Positions 20,479 to 33,004 of a DNA stretch of 64,000 bases are shown piece after piece (the stretch's first letter is position 1; every line of letters starts with the position of its first letter). The notes beneath the pieces are model-generated. The model did no database searches, was not told the origin of the DNA, and was given only the letters and a program-made list of their open reading frames with translations. The position numbers were made by a program, and so were the translations under genes. The stretch comes from Ampullaceana balthica (lineage: Eukaryota > Mollusca > Gastropoda > Lymnaeidae). The DNA is taken from contig CALYLW010001407.1 in the NCBI GenBank assembly GCA_944989445.1, positions 62,001 through 126,000 of the forward strand. Reading direction: 5' to 3'.

Positions 20479-21258
20479 GTAAGTCATGTCTTGTAATTTG
20501 CTTCCCTTCTATTTTCTTTCTACAATACAAATGTATGCTCTTTTCTTTCAAGTTCAAATACAACTTTATGAACACGATGCACTATGCAAGAATGATTTTA
20601 AGTTATATAAGAATCTTTGAATTACCCTAAAGTTGTGACTGAATTTTTCTTTATTTACTCAAAGAAAGCTTTGGAATGATCTAATAAAAATATGTTAATA
20701 TTTTATATTCAATCTTAATTAAAATTTTAACAACACCACATTCAAGAAATCAGACAAATATCATATCAATAATAATATACGACAACAACACGAAACACAA
20801 TGAATGTACATTTATCTTAAGCACATTGAATTAAATTTCCCTAATGAATTGGAAACATAGCATATGTAGATATAGAAACAATATTTAATTTTAATTTTGC
20901 CTCTCACCGGCAACACCAAACCGTTACATCTAAAAGGCAAAATTTTTTATCAATCAATTCACTGAAAAAAATCGCAAAATTCAGTGTGATACCTGCGACG
21001 AATTGTATCAAACAATAAGCTTGCAAATAAACACATCAAACAACATAGCACAATGAAATTAAAATGCAATTTGCCATTGCACGCAGTGTTCATTACACCA
21101 GTTTAGTTCAGGTTTGTATAATTTTACTTGACCTTTGGCACCACAAACTCGTACAGTGTCCTTGTAAAGCCTTAGACAAATGCCTGGAACCTAGATAACC
21201 CGCTAGCTATAATGACGCCTGCAACAAAATACCTACAAATGAGCATAAAACATCTAAA

Positions 21259-21533
21259 GGGCCGTCCATAAAGTACGTCACGCTATTTTTGAACATTTTA
21301 ACCCCCCCCCCTCCCCTCTGTGACAAACTATTACAAATCTCGAACCCCCAGCCCCCTAAAGTACGTCACACTTTCGAACAAAAATGTTGTTTTTTATCAA
21401 CAAAATAATTAAAATTTAATATAAAACACCTGACCTCACACATGGCCGGATCCCCCTCCCCCTGTCACAAACTGTCACACTTTCTTACACCCCCTCCCCC
21501 ACTCTGGAGCGTGACGCACTATATGGACGGCCA
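21259..21533. mobile_element. MITE with GGCCGTCCATA inverted ends
   Basis: The left end is GGGCCGTCCATAAAGTACGT and continues CACGC. The right end is GCGTGACGCACTATATGGAC followed by GGCC. They form terminal inverted repeats of about 25 bp with three or four mismatches. C-rich blocks lie inside both ends. A TA or TAA target-site duplication is possible. Ends of this kind are widespread in invertebrate genomes. There is no ORF. Confidence 0.75.
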
Positions 21534-21559
21534 CTAATAGCACTTATAATAAAAGTATT

Positions 21560-23040
21560 CATAAAACAGTAATGATTCATTTCCAAAGTATCAATAATAA
21601 ATTTACCGATTTAGAGTTACTAATTAAAACAGAAGAACCAGACATAATTGCAGGAGACCGAAACTTATCTAAACAATAATATTTATAAATTTGAATTTTT
21701 TTATATCAACTATAACATTTTTAGCATAGACAGGTCAGACAATTTTGGAGGTGTATTACTAGAAATAAAATATAACATCATATGGGAAGAAATAAAAAAA
21801 AATTATCAAAATTTAACATGGATTAAAATAGTTACACCCAACTCAGCACCACTTATTGTAGGCAGAATGTATAGACCACCCAATACCAACCTAGAATATA
21901 TGAAAGCTCCATGCAATTAACGTTCATAACAGATGAACATAAAAAATACTGTAATTTTGATTATTTGTACTAAAATCTCCCTGATATAAATTGGAACAAC
22001 TGCGCCATAGATAAACATCAAACGAACATTAAATTGACACAATTAAAAGTTTGATGAAAAATAAACTAAAAAATAAATTTTTATTTACACAAATAACACC
22101 ATAAACATGTAGCAAATAGTCGAAAGAGCAACTAGAAAATAATATATACATGCACTAGATTACTTCTTAACAAACAGGCCAGGACTAGTGATAGTGATAG
22201 ATTGTGGAAAAATCCCTGGACTATATAACCATGATATTGTTGGGGTAACCAATTCAATTAAGACAAAAATATGTGTGAAACCTAGAAGAATAATGTATCT
22301 CTGTAATAAACGTAGTACATTAAAATTACACCAAACGGCGGCTTATTTCCAATAAAATGTCCCAAGTAAATACAACACAAATAGTCCTGTAGAAGAAATT
22401 TTGAAATAATATATGAAACAGATCTAAAATCAATCATGGATGAGAATGTTCCAACAAAACTAACATCAAATAAATGTAACAATTGCTGGTTCAATACAAA
22501 ATTAAGAAACATTTATTTTAAAAAAGGAGAGCTTATTTAAAAATTTAAGGCTGTCCAATTTATAAAAGAAACACAGAAGATACTTAAAGATTAAACACGT
22601 GGCACATAAACTTAGTTTTACTCTCCATAATGGGTATATAATAGTGTAATTCCTAAAAACAGCAATTAAAACGTATGGTCCTTTCTTGAAATTTAAAAAA
22701 AAACGCTACCCACAGGATTTGCCACACTCAAAGCCAAAATATAATAAAACCTATAATGATAAAGTGACCAAGGCTAACATCCTCGAAATATATTTTGCAT
22801 AATGCACATTAGCCTCAGGTAACAAAGAAGTTGTAATAAACTCAAATAAAATAGACCAAATATGTGATATGACTGAATGACTGTAGCCGAAATAGATATA
22901 AATAAAATTCTTAATAACTTGAAAAAAAAAGCAAAGCTTCTAGTCCAGGTGGATTGCATGCAAAGTTATTAAAATAACTAACAATGAACTATTCCTAATC
23001 CGTGTAATATATTTTTAAACCTCTCTAAACCATGTGAAAC
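21560..23040 (+). pseudogene. CR1/L2-like LINE, 5' part (endonuclease, start of RT)
   Basis: The frame 21648-21920 encodes ETYLNNNI, DRSDNFGGVLLEIK and PLIVGRMYRPPNT, the endonuclease pattern of CR1/L2/Jockey-type LINEs. Further pieces in shifted frames read SPDINWNNCAID (about 21975), PGLYNHDIVGV (about 22215) and LNNLKKKKASSPGGLHAKLL (about 22915), the latter being the start of the reverse transcriptase. It is heavily mutated. It continues after two insertions at about 23836 and 27710. Confidence 0.75.
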
Positions 23041-23830
23041 ACAATAAATTGGTCTATTATGGGAACCACTTTCATCATCATCATCATCAGTCCCATGACA
23101 GTTGCTGTCAGTTGGGAGGAGCGCATTGACAACAGATAACGATCTCAACAATTGCCTATCTTGAGATGAAGCAAATAATTCAAGCAATTTCACCCTTGTC
23201 CATTCCTTTATGTTGTCAAGCCAGCTTTCCGCTGTCAACCTCTTCGCCGGCCCCCTTCTACAGTCCCCTTGAAGGATAATTTTTGTCAGGGTATCATGTC
23301 CCAGTACATGATCGAACCATGCCATCTTACTTCTCTTAATTGTTGATATAATGGTTTCTTGATGACCCGCAACAGAGTCTATTCTGTCCCAGACATATTC
23401 ATTGGTCTTGTGTTCCAAATAGGAGATCTGGAGAATTTTCCTCATGCATTAATTGTTTTTCTTGAAACTTCTCATCACTTGCCAAAGTCGCTCGTGCCAT
23501 ACTCGGTCAGAGGCTTTCTTGGAGTCTATGAAGTTTGTGATGGAGTTCGCGTTTGTGCTGTAGAAGTTTTTCTATGAGCAAGCCACAGTTGAAGATCTGC
23601 TCGATTGTGCTTCCGCCTGGTGTGAAACCTGCCTGTTCTTCTGCCAGTAATTCCTCTGATATTGGCATTAGCCTGCCGAGGATAATTTTTAGCATTGCTT
23701 TGCTAGGGTGGCTGATAAGGCTGATGTTCTATAATTTTGGCATTGTTTCGTATTGCCTTTCGTAAGTAATGGTATGATTAGTGACTGCGTCCAATCTTTT
23801 GGCGTTATCTTATTTTCAAATATTTTCACG
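23041..23830 (-). pseudogene. Fragment of a second LINE (RTE-like), inverted and internally deleted
   Basis: The minus strand encodes an RT palm segment (LKIILGRLMPISEELLAEEQ followed by AGFTPGGSTIEQIF) at 23507-23700. It is then joined after an internal deletion to a LINE C-terminus at 22978-23445 (ISYLEHKTNEYVW, KRSKMAWFDHVLGHD, WLDNIKEWT). The 3' end has a (GAT)n tail at about 23071-23087. The same family is present on the + strand at 40604-41915 with more of the RT intact. It interrupts the CR1/L2-like LINE. Confidence 0.75.
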
Positions 23831-23835
23831 ACTCA

Positions 23836-24027
23836 AAAAAAAGTAACTACTTTGGAATCTCCAGTCCCAAACATCATTGGATCAAAGCCTTTCATTTGGG
23901 TAGAAAGCCTACTGAAATATTTAATAGATCTAAATCAGCACCAATAACAGTTAACTCGCGAGTTCGCAAGAAAATGTCTTAGTTCAACTAATCTCTTTAA
24001 TTTATGTTAATGATTTAACCAACAGCG
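23836..24027 (+). pseudogene. CR1/L2-like LINE, middle RT segment
   Basis: Reads as NYFGISSPKHHWIKAF, then a KSAPITVNS stretch, then LIYVNDLTN with frameshifts, matching the central reverse-transcriptase motifs of the LINE begun at 21560. It is cut at the hAT insertion point at 24028; the duplicated CAACAGCG lies at 24020-24027. Confidence 0.7.
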
Positions 24028-24372
24028 CAGTGGCGTAGCGAGGGGGGGGCAGGGGGGGGACATATGTCCCCGGGCGCCACGTTAGGGGGCGCCAAAATGA
24101 ATATTAAAACTAATTCTTTAATTTTATTTTGATGTAAATTAATGTATCCCAAATACGTTTGAAAGATTGAATTTTGGAGCTCTACAAATATCTTCATTAC
24201 AAACCAGTTGGCAAGCATGATTTTGGCGCCCCCAATGAGCATTAAGGGGCGCCATTCTACTCATAAACAAATGACACATCCAAAATGTAGGATTGTCTGG
24301 TGGCGTTTTTTAAAAAAAAACTGTGAGTTGCTAGGGAGTGAGACTAGACGAGAAGTATGAGACAAGGGCGAT

Positions 24373-26245
24373 CAGGCCTGGATTAACCATTAGGCAAACA
24401 AGGCACGTGCCTAGGGCACCACACGTTTGGGGGCACCACAAGTCCTGAAGTTTCATTCCACCCAGAATTATTTTCTGGTTTCAGACTCAGGATGAAACGT
24501 GTTTAGTTAAGTGTTCCACAAAGAGAAAACTAGCTAAACAAAAAGATCATAACGTTTTTGTTGTCAAAAGCTAAGAGCAGAAAATTAACGAATTATTTAA
24601 TTTCAGTTAAGCAGCAGGTGGAACAGGATTTTATGGACACCATCAATCCCTCTTGATAAGTATACTTTAGTCTGCTCTGCAAATCAGACATTAGTATTGA
24701 AAATGAAATTTGTCGTGACCCACTTCATTGCGCTGAAGATGATAATAAAGATGAAAATAATTATAAATTAAATCAAGTAGTAGATCCAGGACCATGGATT
24801 GACTTATCCACTGATGATGTTGCTTACTGGGTTGACTGTGGGCCCACTGTCAGCATCAATAGGGTCCCGTGGGCGCTTGTTTAGAGGCAGTAAACTTCTT
24901 GCATACAGTGCAACTTTTTCTCAGGTTAAACTAACAGATGAAAGATTCTGAAAGGATGCCTTGTGATACCTGATGGGAAGCTGATGCTGTTGCATCTGAA
25001 GCCATTCTTAAGTCTCATCCTTAGCTTATAGAAGCGTTAGAATGTTTACAAGAAGACCAGTCACAGGAGGGGACATCAGAAGAGAAGCAGAAAGCATTGC
25101 GAAGGAGATGCACAAATTAGAATTTGCCCTCATGCTTGTCTTTTGAGAAGAAGAGTTTATTTTCATTTTCATAGGGTCCGTGAAGCGCTACAAGATGAGC
25201 AAGTGAGCTTGAAAACATGTGCTGCTTTGTATTCTTCACTAGCAGATCGCGTACATGAATCTAGGAATGAATTTGAAAGATTTGAAGAAGCTGCAAAAGA
25301 TGTGTGGATTATAAGTAAACTTTGGCCCGTAATTGTAAACGAAAGACAGTGGTCATTGATGGTGATACCCTTGAGGTATCTCTGAATGACCAGAGACACA
25401 TTTGTGTAGATCTGATTTTTACGCCATTGTTGACAAACGTGAGACTGAGATGAGTAGACGAGGACAGATATATAATGATATAGCAGTTAGATTTTCATGT
25501 TTGGGCGATGTACTACAAACCTCTCAATAATGTGAAGAAGTAATAAATGCTTATCCTGAACATCTGAACAATAATGTATATACTGAACTACAACAGTTCC
25601 ACTTTTATATTCGCCACAAATTTCGTTCATCAAAATCTGAAAACAACACGTTCAGTCATGGAAAATCATACGAAGTAATAGAGACAACATAGAGTGTGCT
25701 TTTCAAAATGTAGAAATCGCCTTGCGTATATTTTAAACAGTAATGGTTAAAAACTTTTCAACTGAACGCTCTTTTTCTTAATTCAAATGTACAAAAAAAT
25801 CCAATTAGATTGACAATGTAACAAGGAAGGCTGATTTCTTATCTCTGCTGATGAGTGAGGCAGACTTATTGCGCAAAATTAACTTTGGTGATATACTCAA
25901 AAACTTAGTTAGTCAGATGAAAACGTAGAAGAAAACACTTTAAAATTTTAATGCGTGCTCTCTCTGACTTTCTCATCTATTAAAAAAGTTACATTATCTT
26001 TGTCTATTATTATTACAAAATTAATTAACTATTAATGTAAATTCAGAAATACCTTATTATGAGTGTTATATGCAGTAATAGAAGTATAAATATATGTGTT
26101 AACAACTGTTTTTCTTTGTTAGTTTTTTTGTGTGTGCATAATATTGAACCCACCAGCGGTCAGTGGAGAATTTGGGGCCTGTGGCAGAAAAGGGCACCCG
26201 TGAGGTTTTGTGCCTAGGACACAAAGACGGCTTAACCCGGCCCTG
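24373..26245 (+). mobile_element. hAT transposon B nested in hAT A
   Basis: The ends CAGGCCTGGATTAACC and GGCTTAACCCGGCCCTG are inverted. They are flanked by AGGGCGAT (24365-24372) and ATGGCGAT (26246-26253), an 8-bp duplication with one mismatch. It contains transposase fragments: 25143-25385 (VREALQDEQVSLKTCAALYS and SRNEFERFEEAAKDVW) and a broken C-terminus near 25790-25920. A copy of the same family lies at 61132-63440. Both are inactive. Confidence 0.88.
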
Positions 26246-26427
26246 ATGGCGATTCTATTAATAGAACAGATAGAGACGACACTAAAAGCAACCTCATACT
26301 GTATTAGGATAACTGTCGTTTCGATCCATTAAAATTCAATCACTGGCTTTTACATAACTTATTAATTTGTTATTAAGTTGTTTTTGGAACAGTTGAAAGT
26401 ATATATTTGTTTTTCTCTTGTTCAACT

Positions 26428-27448
26428 CGTTGGGAAGAATTAAAAAGAGTTGTACCAATCACAGTGAAGAGGGAATCTGAAATACGCTGGATTGCACGAT
26501 CAGAAGCTGTTAAAGCTTTTCGTGAAGGACTAGATGAACAGGTAGGGCTGTTGGAAAAATAATCAGCAGATTCAACTATGACGTCTTGTACCAGAAGTGA
26601 TGCAGAAACTTTATTGGCAATTTTATTAAACTTTAACTTCCTGGTTTTTGTTACACTTCTGGAAAATTATACTTGGCGAATTGATCGTGTCCAGAAACGG
26701 TTGCAGTATCTTACTATGAATTTCAAGAAAGCAGCATCTGATCTTGAAACGCTGGAGCAAGAACTTGTCAACTTTCGTGATAATTTGAGCCGGGTTGCAG
26801 TGGACGATGGAAAAACAAGATGCACAACTTTTGGAATCGAGGTTGACAGAAGGATTAGACGACATCGGAGGATGCCTGGAGAATTAGCAAGAGATGCAGG
26901 ACTTTCTGCAGAAGAAGAAATTGCACGTATTCCAACAGGAGATATCAATACGGTTTTTACGTCTAAAGAACCTAAAATCCAAATTTGAATTTTTAATAGA
27001 CGTACAAACTCTTCTCGCTGAGACAAATGTCGATACACTTCGTCAAAATTGATTAAATTTTGGAAATTTCTACGACACTGACGTCAATGGTCACGAATTG
27101 TGCACAGACATCGGAGACTGCAAAATGCTGCTCAGTACCCGGACTGAAGTTCTACCGGAAACTCCTTTGGATCTTCTTGGTTTGATTGTTTCATATGGAG
27201 ATGATGTATTCCCAGATCTGCGCATTTCACAGCAAATACTTCTAACTATGGCTGTTTCAATAGCAAGCTGTGAGCGGTCCTTTAGCAAACTGAAGCTTTT
27301 TTTGTTTTATTTACTTGTTTCGATGGGACAAGATCGTCTGAGTGATCTTGCACTCCTTAGCATCGAAAGAGAAACACTTGAGTATATTAATTTTGACGTG
27401 ATTGACGAGTTTGCGACAGTCCACTCAAGGAGGGTCAACTTGTTGTAG
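26428..27448 (+). pseudogene. hAT A transposase, C-terminal half
   Basis: The fragments read CSTRWEELKR (26428), then the 26578-26988 frame, and finally 27098-27448 with VSIASCERSFSKLKLF and MGQDRLSDLALLSIERE, the hAT dimerisation domain (hATC). Frameshifts and stops separate the pieces, and the N-terminal half and BED finger are missing. The similarity is to ZMYM1-like/DUF4371 hAT transposases. Confidence 0.82.
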
Positions 27449-27709
27449 GCTATATCTATTACAGTCATGTATAATTAGTAGAGAACATATATTTTTTCAA
27501 ATAAATTGTTTATAATCGTATAGAGTATAGAGGATTATAAGTCTGTATTATATTTCATTAAAATACGAGATGCTTCGAAATAAACCATATAAACCAAAAA
27601 TTTTCAAAATTTTCTTGGGGGCTAAGGGCCCACAGAATCTGTCAGTCCTAGAAGGGGCGCAGAATTTGTGCCATGTCCCCGGGCGCAGATGACCCTAGCT
27701 ACGCCACTG

Positions 27710-28465
27710 CAACAGCGTCTCAGCATGAGCAAAGGTTAGGTGATTTGCTGATTATTGTATAAGTTATACAAAAATTAAATCTGAACAATACGGGAACATT
27801 TTAGTAAAAGACTTAAATGAATTATTAAAATGGAAAACTAACTGAACTTTTCCATCCAGAAAAGTGTCAACAATAAAGAGTAACAAAGTAAGAGAAAAAA
27901 GTATAGCAAAATATTTCATTCATGGAAAATATATAATCCAATCTAAATCTAAAAAGCGCTTAGGAGTAATAATAAATGATAAATTATCGTTGAAATTCTC
28001 ATTTCAATGAAGTATTTAAAAATTTAAACAAAACGTTTGTCTTTATAAAGAGAAACTCTTACATATGTAATAAGAATATAGAACGAAAATGTTATCTTAC
28101 TTTAGTAAGAATTGTAGTAGAATTTGTATCTTCTGTTTGAAATACATCCACCAAATGAAACATTGAGAGATTAGAACAATTTTAAAAAAAAACTGCCAAT
28201 CATAACTGGAGAATATTCGAAACTGACAAGAGTAACAACATTTGTTAAATCATTAATTCTTGAAATACCAGAGGATTGAAGAACAAAGAGCAAAGTAGTA
28301 ACAATATAAGGCAATAAATTATAACTTAGAAATACAGCACAATGATAATATAACAAAACACTTAGATAGACATAGAAATAAAAATACTTTTCTTATTCCT
28401 AATGCAAGAATAGACACATACATATTCACGTTCTTTCCGTCTATAACGCGGACATTGAATACGTT
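27710..28465 (+). pseudogene. CR1/L2-like LINE, RT C-terminus and 3' part
   Basis: Continues the LINE after the hAT A insertion. In shifting frames it reads FADYCI-like, LNELLKWKTN, KRLGVIINDKLS, FIKRNSYICNKNI and CYLTLVRIVVEF, the order expected for the end of the RT and the C-terminal part. Many stops. The 3' end near 28465 is not sharply defined. Confidence 0.7.
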
Positions 28466-28469
28466 GCCT

Positions 28470-29740
28470 AAGGAAACATAAGAAACCAACACAAGGAGAA
28501 AATGCCTATCAAGTAGTAACTACACAGTGATAATACAGGATGTGTACTGCACAAATGAAGTTATAATTGCATAAATTTGAAGTAAAGTCATGGAACAAGA
28601 AAGAGGTCGTTGTGTAGGGGATAGGAGGGAGTTAGTTATGAAATACTTTTCCTTTCAGATGTTCAGAAAAGTATTTTCAGATACGTATATTTTTTTTTGT
28701 CATTGACATTTAAAATGGTTCAAATCAGGAATATCAACATTTAAAACTAAGCGCTCTTTTGGAGAAAGCATATGCCAAGTAATCCTTTTGGGTGATTATG
28801 ATTCATCCTTGAAATGATTGTTTATAATCAGCCTCATTTTTAAAATTATGAGACATAAATAAACATTTACGAAATAATCCTCAATATAGAAGGAGTGTCT
28901 GTAAATATGACTTAAGATTAAGTTCACGGTGGTTCGAGTGGCATGCGCTTTAATTATTGTAGACATGAGAAATTGAAAGCAAATCGAAGTGTGTGCGAAT
29001 AATTCTGTTTGCCCTTTTTAGTGCAATGGAATAAAAGCGTGTTTTTATAAATCCATTTTTTACCCATTTTTAATTTATGCATTTTTTATTTTACAACATT
29101 TAAATGTGATTGTTACATCTCTTCCCTCGCCAGATTGTACGAATTACGATATGTAAAGAGAGCTCGTTCCTCAAAGAAAAATACAACTCTAAACAAATTT
29201 ATTTATTATTTCCTTTTGATTACCTCGAATACAATTGAATTAACAATAAAATGCAAACAAAACTTTGCACCCGATCGTGCAAATTGAATGAAATGTTTGA
29301 ATATTGTACTGTCACGGAAGACAAATGTGTCTTCCTAATTTCAGATCAATCGAGAAAACGCAAAGTGCGTGAAAATGACGTTTCAAAATTTGACAGACTT
29401 ACAGAAATGCAATTTAAAGAAAAGCTTGTAATATTAAAAATAGAATCCTATTTAGTCACGTAACTTTTACGCGGTTATAACTATCTTATTAATGTTGTAG
29501 CTAAACTATTACAAGTAACTGAAATTATACATGTTGTACCTACACTATAACATATCGTTACTAATCTTTGTTACATTTCAGACACAACACAAACATACAT
29601 ATTAAATCACAAACACACGCGCTAGCACACTTACACATGCACGCATACACAAACAAACTAAATAGTATTATTTTATGAAAGCAATAAAATGTACATCCCT
29701 TTTATTTCTGATCTTTCTCATGTTCATCTCACCCGCCCAC
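28470..29740. other. Intron sequence, no gene recognised
   Basis: 29460-29740 aligns with the end of the gene B intron. A 70-codon ORF at 29251 has four cysteines but no splice-compatible boundaries that I could confirm, and no counterpart in gene B. Confidence 0.35.
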
Positions 29741-29748
29741 CGCTACAG

Positions 29749-30044
29749 AGCTGATCGGGATGGAAATAAGGAAGTCAGTTAACTTTTCTTGCCCAAAATA
29801 TGCAGTTTTAAGTGGCGTGCGTTACAGCTACAGTGATAAGGACAAGGACGGCATTATTTCTCCATTTTGTTGCATGTTGAGAGGCAGACGCCTGGGTAAA
29901 TGCAATACTTTAGAAAGGGTTGAGTTTGTAGACAACTTTAAAGTTCCATTAGGAGAGGTCATCAATGGTTTTCAAAGTAAATATAACAAAAAAACTAAAA
30001 AAAGAACTTGGAAGTGGACAACTTGTCATGTCTTGTCAAATTAA
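29749..30044 (+). CDS. Gene A exon 2: dermatopontin/HAAF-like domain
   Basis: The acceptor CCGCTACAG ends at 29748. The phase-1 join gives ...CDE-E-LIGMEIRKS... It encodes NFSCPKYAVLSGVRYSYSD, a CC pair in SPFCCML and KVPLGEVINGFQSKYN followed by KRTWKWTTC. The pattern C-x-G/S-x-I-x-G-x-x-S-x-Y ... R-x-W-x-W/F-x-x-C repeats as in dermatopontin and hemagglutinin/amebocyte aggregation factor proteins. These are secreted matrix or haemolymph proteins, known from shell matrix and haemocyte aggregation in invertebrates. Stop at 30042-30044. The specific function here is unknown. Confidence 0.75.
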
Positions 30045-30852
30045 ACAGATCAGCGTCATGACAATGGAAAATGTTTTAATTTTTTTTTAATGTCAAAACC
30101 TTCAAGATTATATACAAAAAATGGCTGCAAACATAATGAAGAAAATTGAAGTCATGAAATTAAAAGGCTACTCATTTTAAAACTGCGTGTTCTTAGTGTA
30201 TTTATTTTGTTTCTATTTTTTATAGTTTTAAAATGACTTTCACGATTCAGGAAAGCATGTAAAAAGAATGGTGTTATTTGCATTGACTCTTTTGTTGTTG
30301 GGATGCATGGGGGTGTAAAAATGAGAAAAGCTGTTTTAAAATATAGAACCATATACTGGCTTAACCACAAAAACTTCAAATATTATGCTCATCAATTGAG
30401 AAAAATGTTGCAATTACAAAATTGGTTTGAAAAAGCCATTGTACTTATTATATGCGGTAGTCACCGTCTTTATAATTTATACACATAAAATGAGGATAAC
30501 ATATTTTAAACAAATAAATAATGTGCTTTAACATTAAAATATGAAAACTAATATCGAGACATGATAAAATTACCTGGAAAATTCGAATTGAATTCCTATT
30601 GTTTTATATTTTGAAGAAAATACTCTTAAAAAGAAATCATTTGCCAAGAACATTTTCATGCTCCTAGAAATAATAGGTCATTAAGTTTCAATGAACGTTT
30701 TGTTCAAAACATCTTGTTTTTAAATAAACACAAATATGCTTAATGATTTATTTGGCTACATACTCTCCAATTACTCCAATGATTAGTTTATCAATTGAAA
30801 ATAATGAAAAGTCGTATTAGTGTAGTTTCTTCTTCTCTTTATCTTAAGGAAG

Positions 30853-31024
30853 CAGAAGCGTAATTGGGTTTTCCACGCCCTTGGCTAATTTATTTTTGAC
30901 GCCCTGACAAATGATACATGGATATTAAAAAAAGGTAGGAAAATACTAAATTTGAATACATTGAAGGATTAGATCTCGGCGCCCTTGGCAACTGCCCCGA
31001 TGCCAAGTCGTTGTTACGCCTCTG
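30853..31024. mobile_element. hAT-type MITE with perfect TSD
   Basis: It starts CAGAAGCGTAATTGGG and ends GTTACGCCTCTG, flanked by identical TAAGGAAG at 30845-30852 and 31025-31032. 172 bp, no ORF. The relic segment at about 11500 has the empty site. Other copies: 45282-45439, and a truncated end at 41925-41985. Confidence 0.9.
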
Positions 31025-32607
31025 TAAGGAAGTAATGTTGGTCTTCATCTTTTAATTTGTCCTCTTTCAAATAATCATTTATTTCATTCCCTTATCTACT
31101 ACACAGAAGATTATTTTTAAACAGGACAATGTTTCCAAGATTTATTTTTCCTCGACAATTTTTTGGCTCGCGTAAATATAGCACTAGATATTATCATGAA
31201 ACGTGATGAAATTCGTTTCCTTTCCTTGAAGTTTCAGGTTAAACCCATTTTTTAATATATAGGCTAGATCAGCCACCCTTTTCAGCATAGCTTTGTCGTT
31301 AAACTATACAAGAAAGTCTAGTTTTCTTGGTAATAAGAAAGGAAAAGTTGTGCTGGATTAAAAAAAGATATGGAGATAAATCCCTTGTCCTATTTAATTC
31401 GAAAGAAAATAAACCTACACATGGGCATTCTTCCCGTCTTGCATTTGGGCATTGATGAATTATTCTTCAAAGCAAAGCCTTCAAGATTTATGTTTAAATG
31501 GCAACAACTAAAATGTCGATCAAGAACTCCTGAAATTAAATCAACGTTGCTCATAAAACTGAAAATTCTATTTTTGGGGGTTTAATGTATTCTTTTATTT
31601 TTAAAAAAAATGAGACTGATAATTACAACAAACGTCCAATAAGAACAATTCAAAATCGTAATTTAATTTTTAATTTACAAAATGAATTTCGCTGAGTGTG
31701 AGAAGAAAAACCAGTAGGTGAAAAATAAAGGTTTTGAACACAGACGATGAGAGTGGCTTAACTATAAACATAACAAACTTTATCTCCTAATCTAAAGAGA
31801 AAAATTTTGCCTTCACAAGATGTATTTTAGACTTAGAAAAAGATAACAACATAATTTATTACTGGGCCGTCTTTACAATTGAGACATTTAACATAGACCT
31901 GCAGTATTTTTAAGGAATTTCCTAACAACACATGCTTCTACACAATCAGAAAATATATGGACATGGATAAAGAATCAAATATAGACGCACCGCAATTATC
32001 ATCAATATATATGTGATAAGAATATATAAGGCAATTTTAAGCTTGAAAGGATAATATAAATCCTATTGTTTTACATTAGAGACTTTGAAGTTAATACTTT
32101 CAAAATGATTTCATTTGCCAAGAAAATTTTAAGTGCACCCCCAGAGATTATGCATTAAGTTTCCATGTACATTTTATTGACAAAATTTTGTTTCAAGAGA
32201 GTAAAAAATATACCTTACTGAGGTGAATGTTACATCATCTCGAGAGGTGGTTTTGCTGTTGAATCGCATTGACCATAAAATGATTACTATGTCTCAGAGA
32301 GCCTATTCAGGAAAAGCCGACTCTGTTACATCTCGGACAGTTAAGTCTAAGGGGATAGTGATCACTAAGGTAGCTGAAGACATATATTTTAAAAGACGTT
32401 CAATAATTTGTTAATGTTAACACATACATGTTTAATTAGTCTCTAGTTCAGGGACAAAAGATCAAAGAATGGGTTATGTTATAATAAGAATGTTCAGCCT
32501 GTCTGGTGCACTAGGGATTTCAATATCAACCAATAACTAGCTAAATAACGTAACTTTCTTTGTTGTTTTTTTTGGTTTGTTTTTTGTGTGTCCCATAACC
32601 TTTTTTC

Positions 32608-32760
32608 GAGGTCGTAGGGGGTTCTAATGTTTCCATTTAATCACCTTTGCTCATAAAACTGAAATTTTTCATTAGAACATTATCGGGCTTGGAGACCTTG
32701 GCGGCGCCCATCCCTCTCCAGGTCAGCGGGGGACTTTTATTGCGTTAGTCATTCATCGAG
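32608..32760 (+). repeat. Interspersed module, copy of 12170-12295
   Basis: Starts GTCGTAGGGGGTTCTAATG and contains CTTGGCGGCGCCCATC and GTCAGCGGGGGACT. It carries a small internal insertion relative to the other copy (CACCTTTGCTCATAAAACTG repeats a piece found near 31545). Confidence 0.45.
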
Positions 32761-33004
32761 CGCGCTATTGACTTTGCTATCCAGCCGCCCATAACGTAAC
32801 ATATTACTTTTTAATTCTAGTGCTATATCAGAGTTGCTTATTTGCGCCAGTTTGCTCTGATGCAATGAAAAAATATATGGATTACAATATTGTACGATTT
32901 AAGGTTATTATTAAAATAAAATTAAAATCACCCTAAAATTTCACTTTATAAAAGGTGAGCATTTTAATCATGACACCATAAAAATAACAATTTTATTATA
33001 AACT

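Larger units (their letters stand above)
24028..27709 (+). mobile_element. hAT transposon A with perfect 8-bp TSD
   Basis: Ends CAGTGGCGTAGCGAGG and CCCTAGCTACGCCACTG are inverted repeats, flanked by identical CAACAGCG at 24020-24027 and 27710-27717. hAT elements make 8-bp duplications. It contains a degenerate transposase (see 26428-27448) and a second hAT element inserted at 24373. It interrupts the LINE between the LIYVNDLTN and SVS codons. Confidence 0.92.
20479..29748 (+). other. Gene A intron, 9.27 kb, filled by nested transposons
   Basis: It begins GTAAGT and ends CCGCTACAG. Its last 160 bp align with the end of the much shorter gene B intron (TTTCTGATCTTTCTCATGTT vs TTTCTGATCTTTTCCACGTT). 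Between them lie a MITE (21259-21532) and a CR1/L2-like LINE (21560-28465) that is interrupted by another LINE fragment and by two nested hAT elements. 20640-21250 and 28470-29440 hold nothing recognisable. Confidence 0.7.

Noticed and set aside
29251..29463. Possible extra cysteine-containing exon in gene A
   Set aside because: No acceptor and donor of phase 1/1 could be confirmed, and gene B has no counterpart; direct joining of 20478 to 29749 already gives a full frame.
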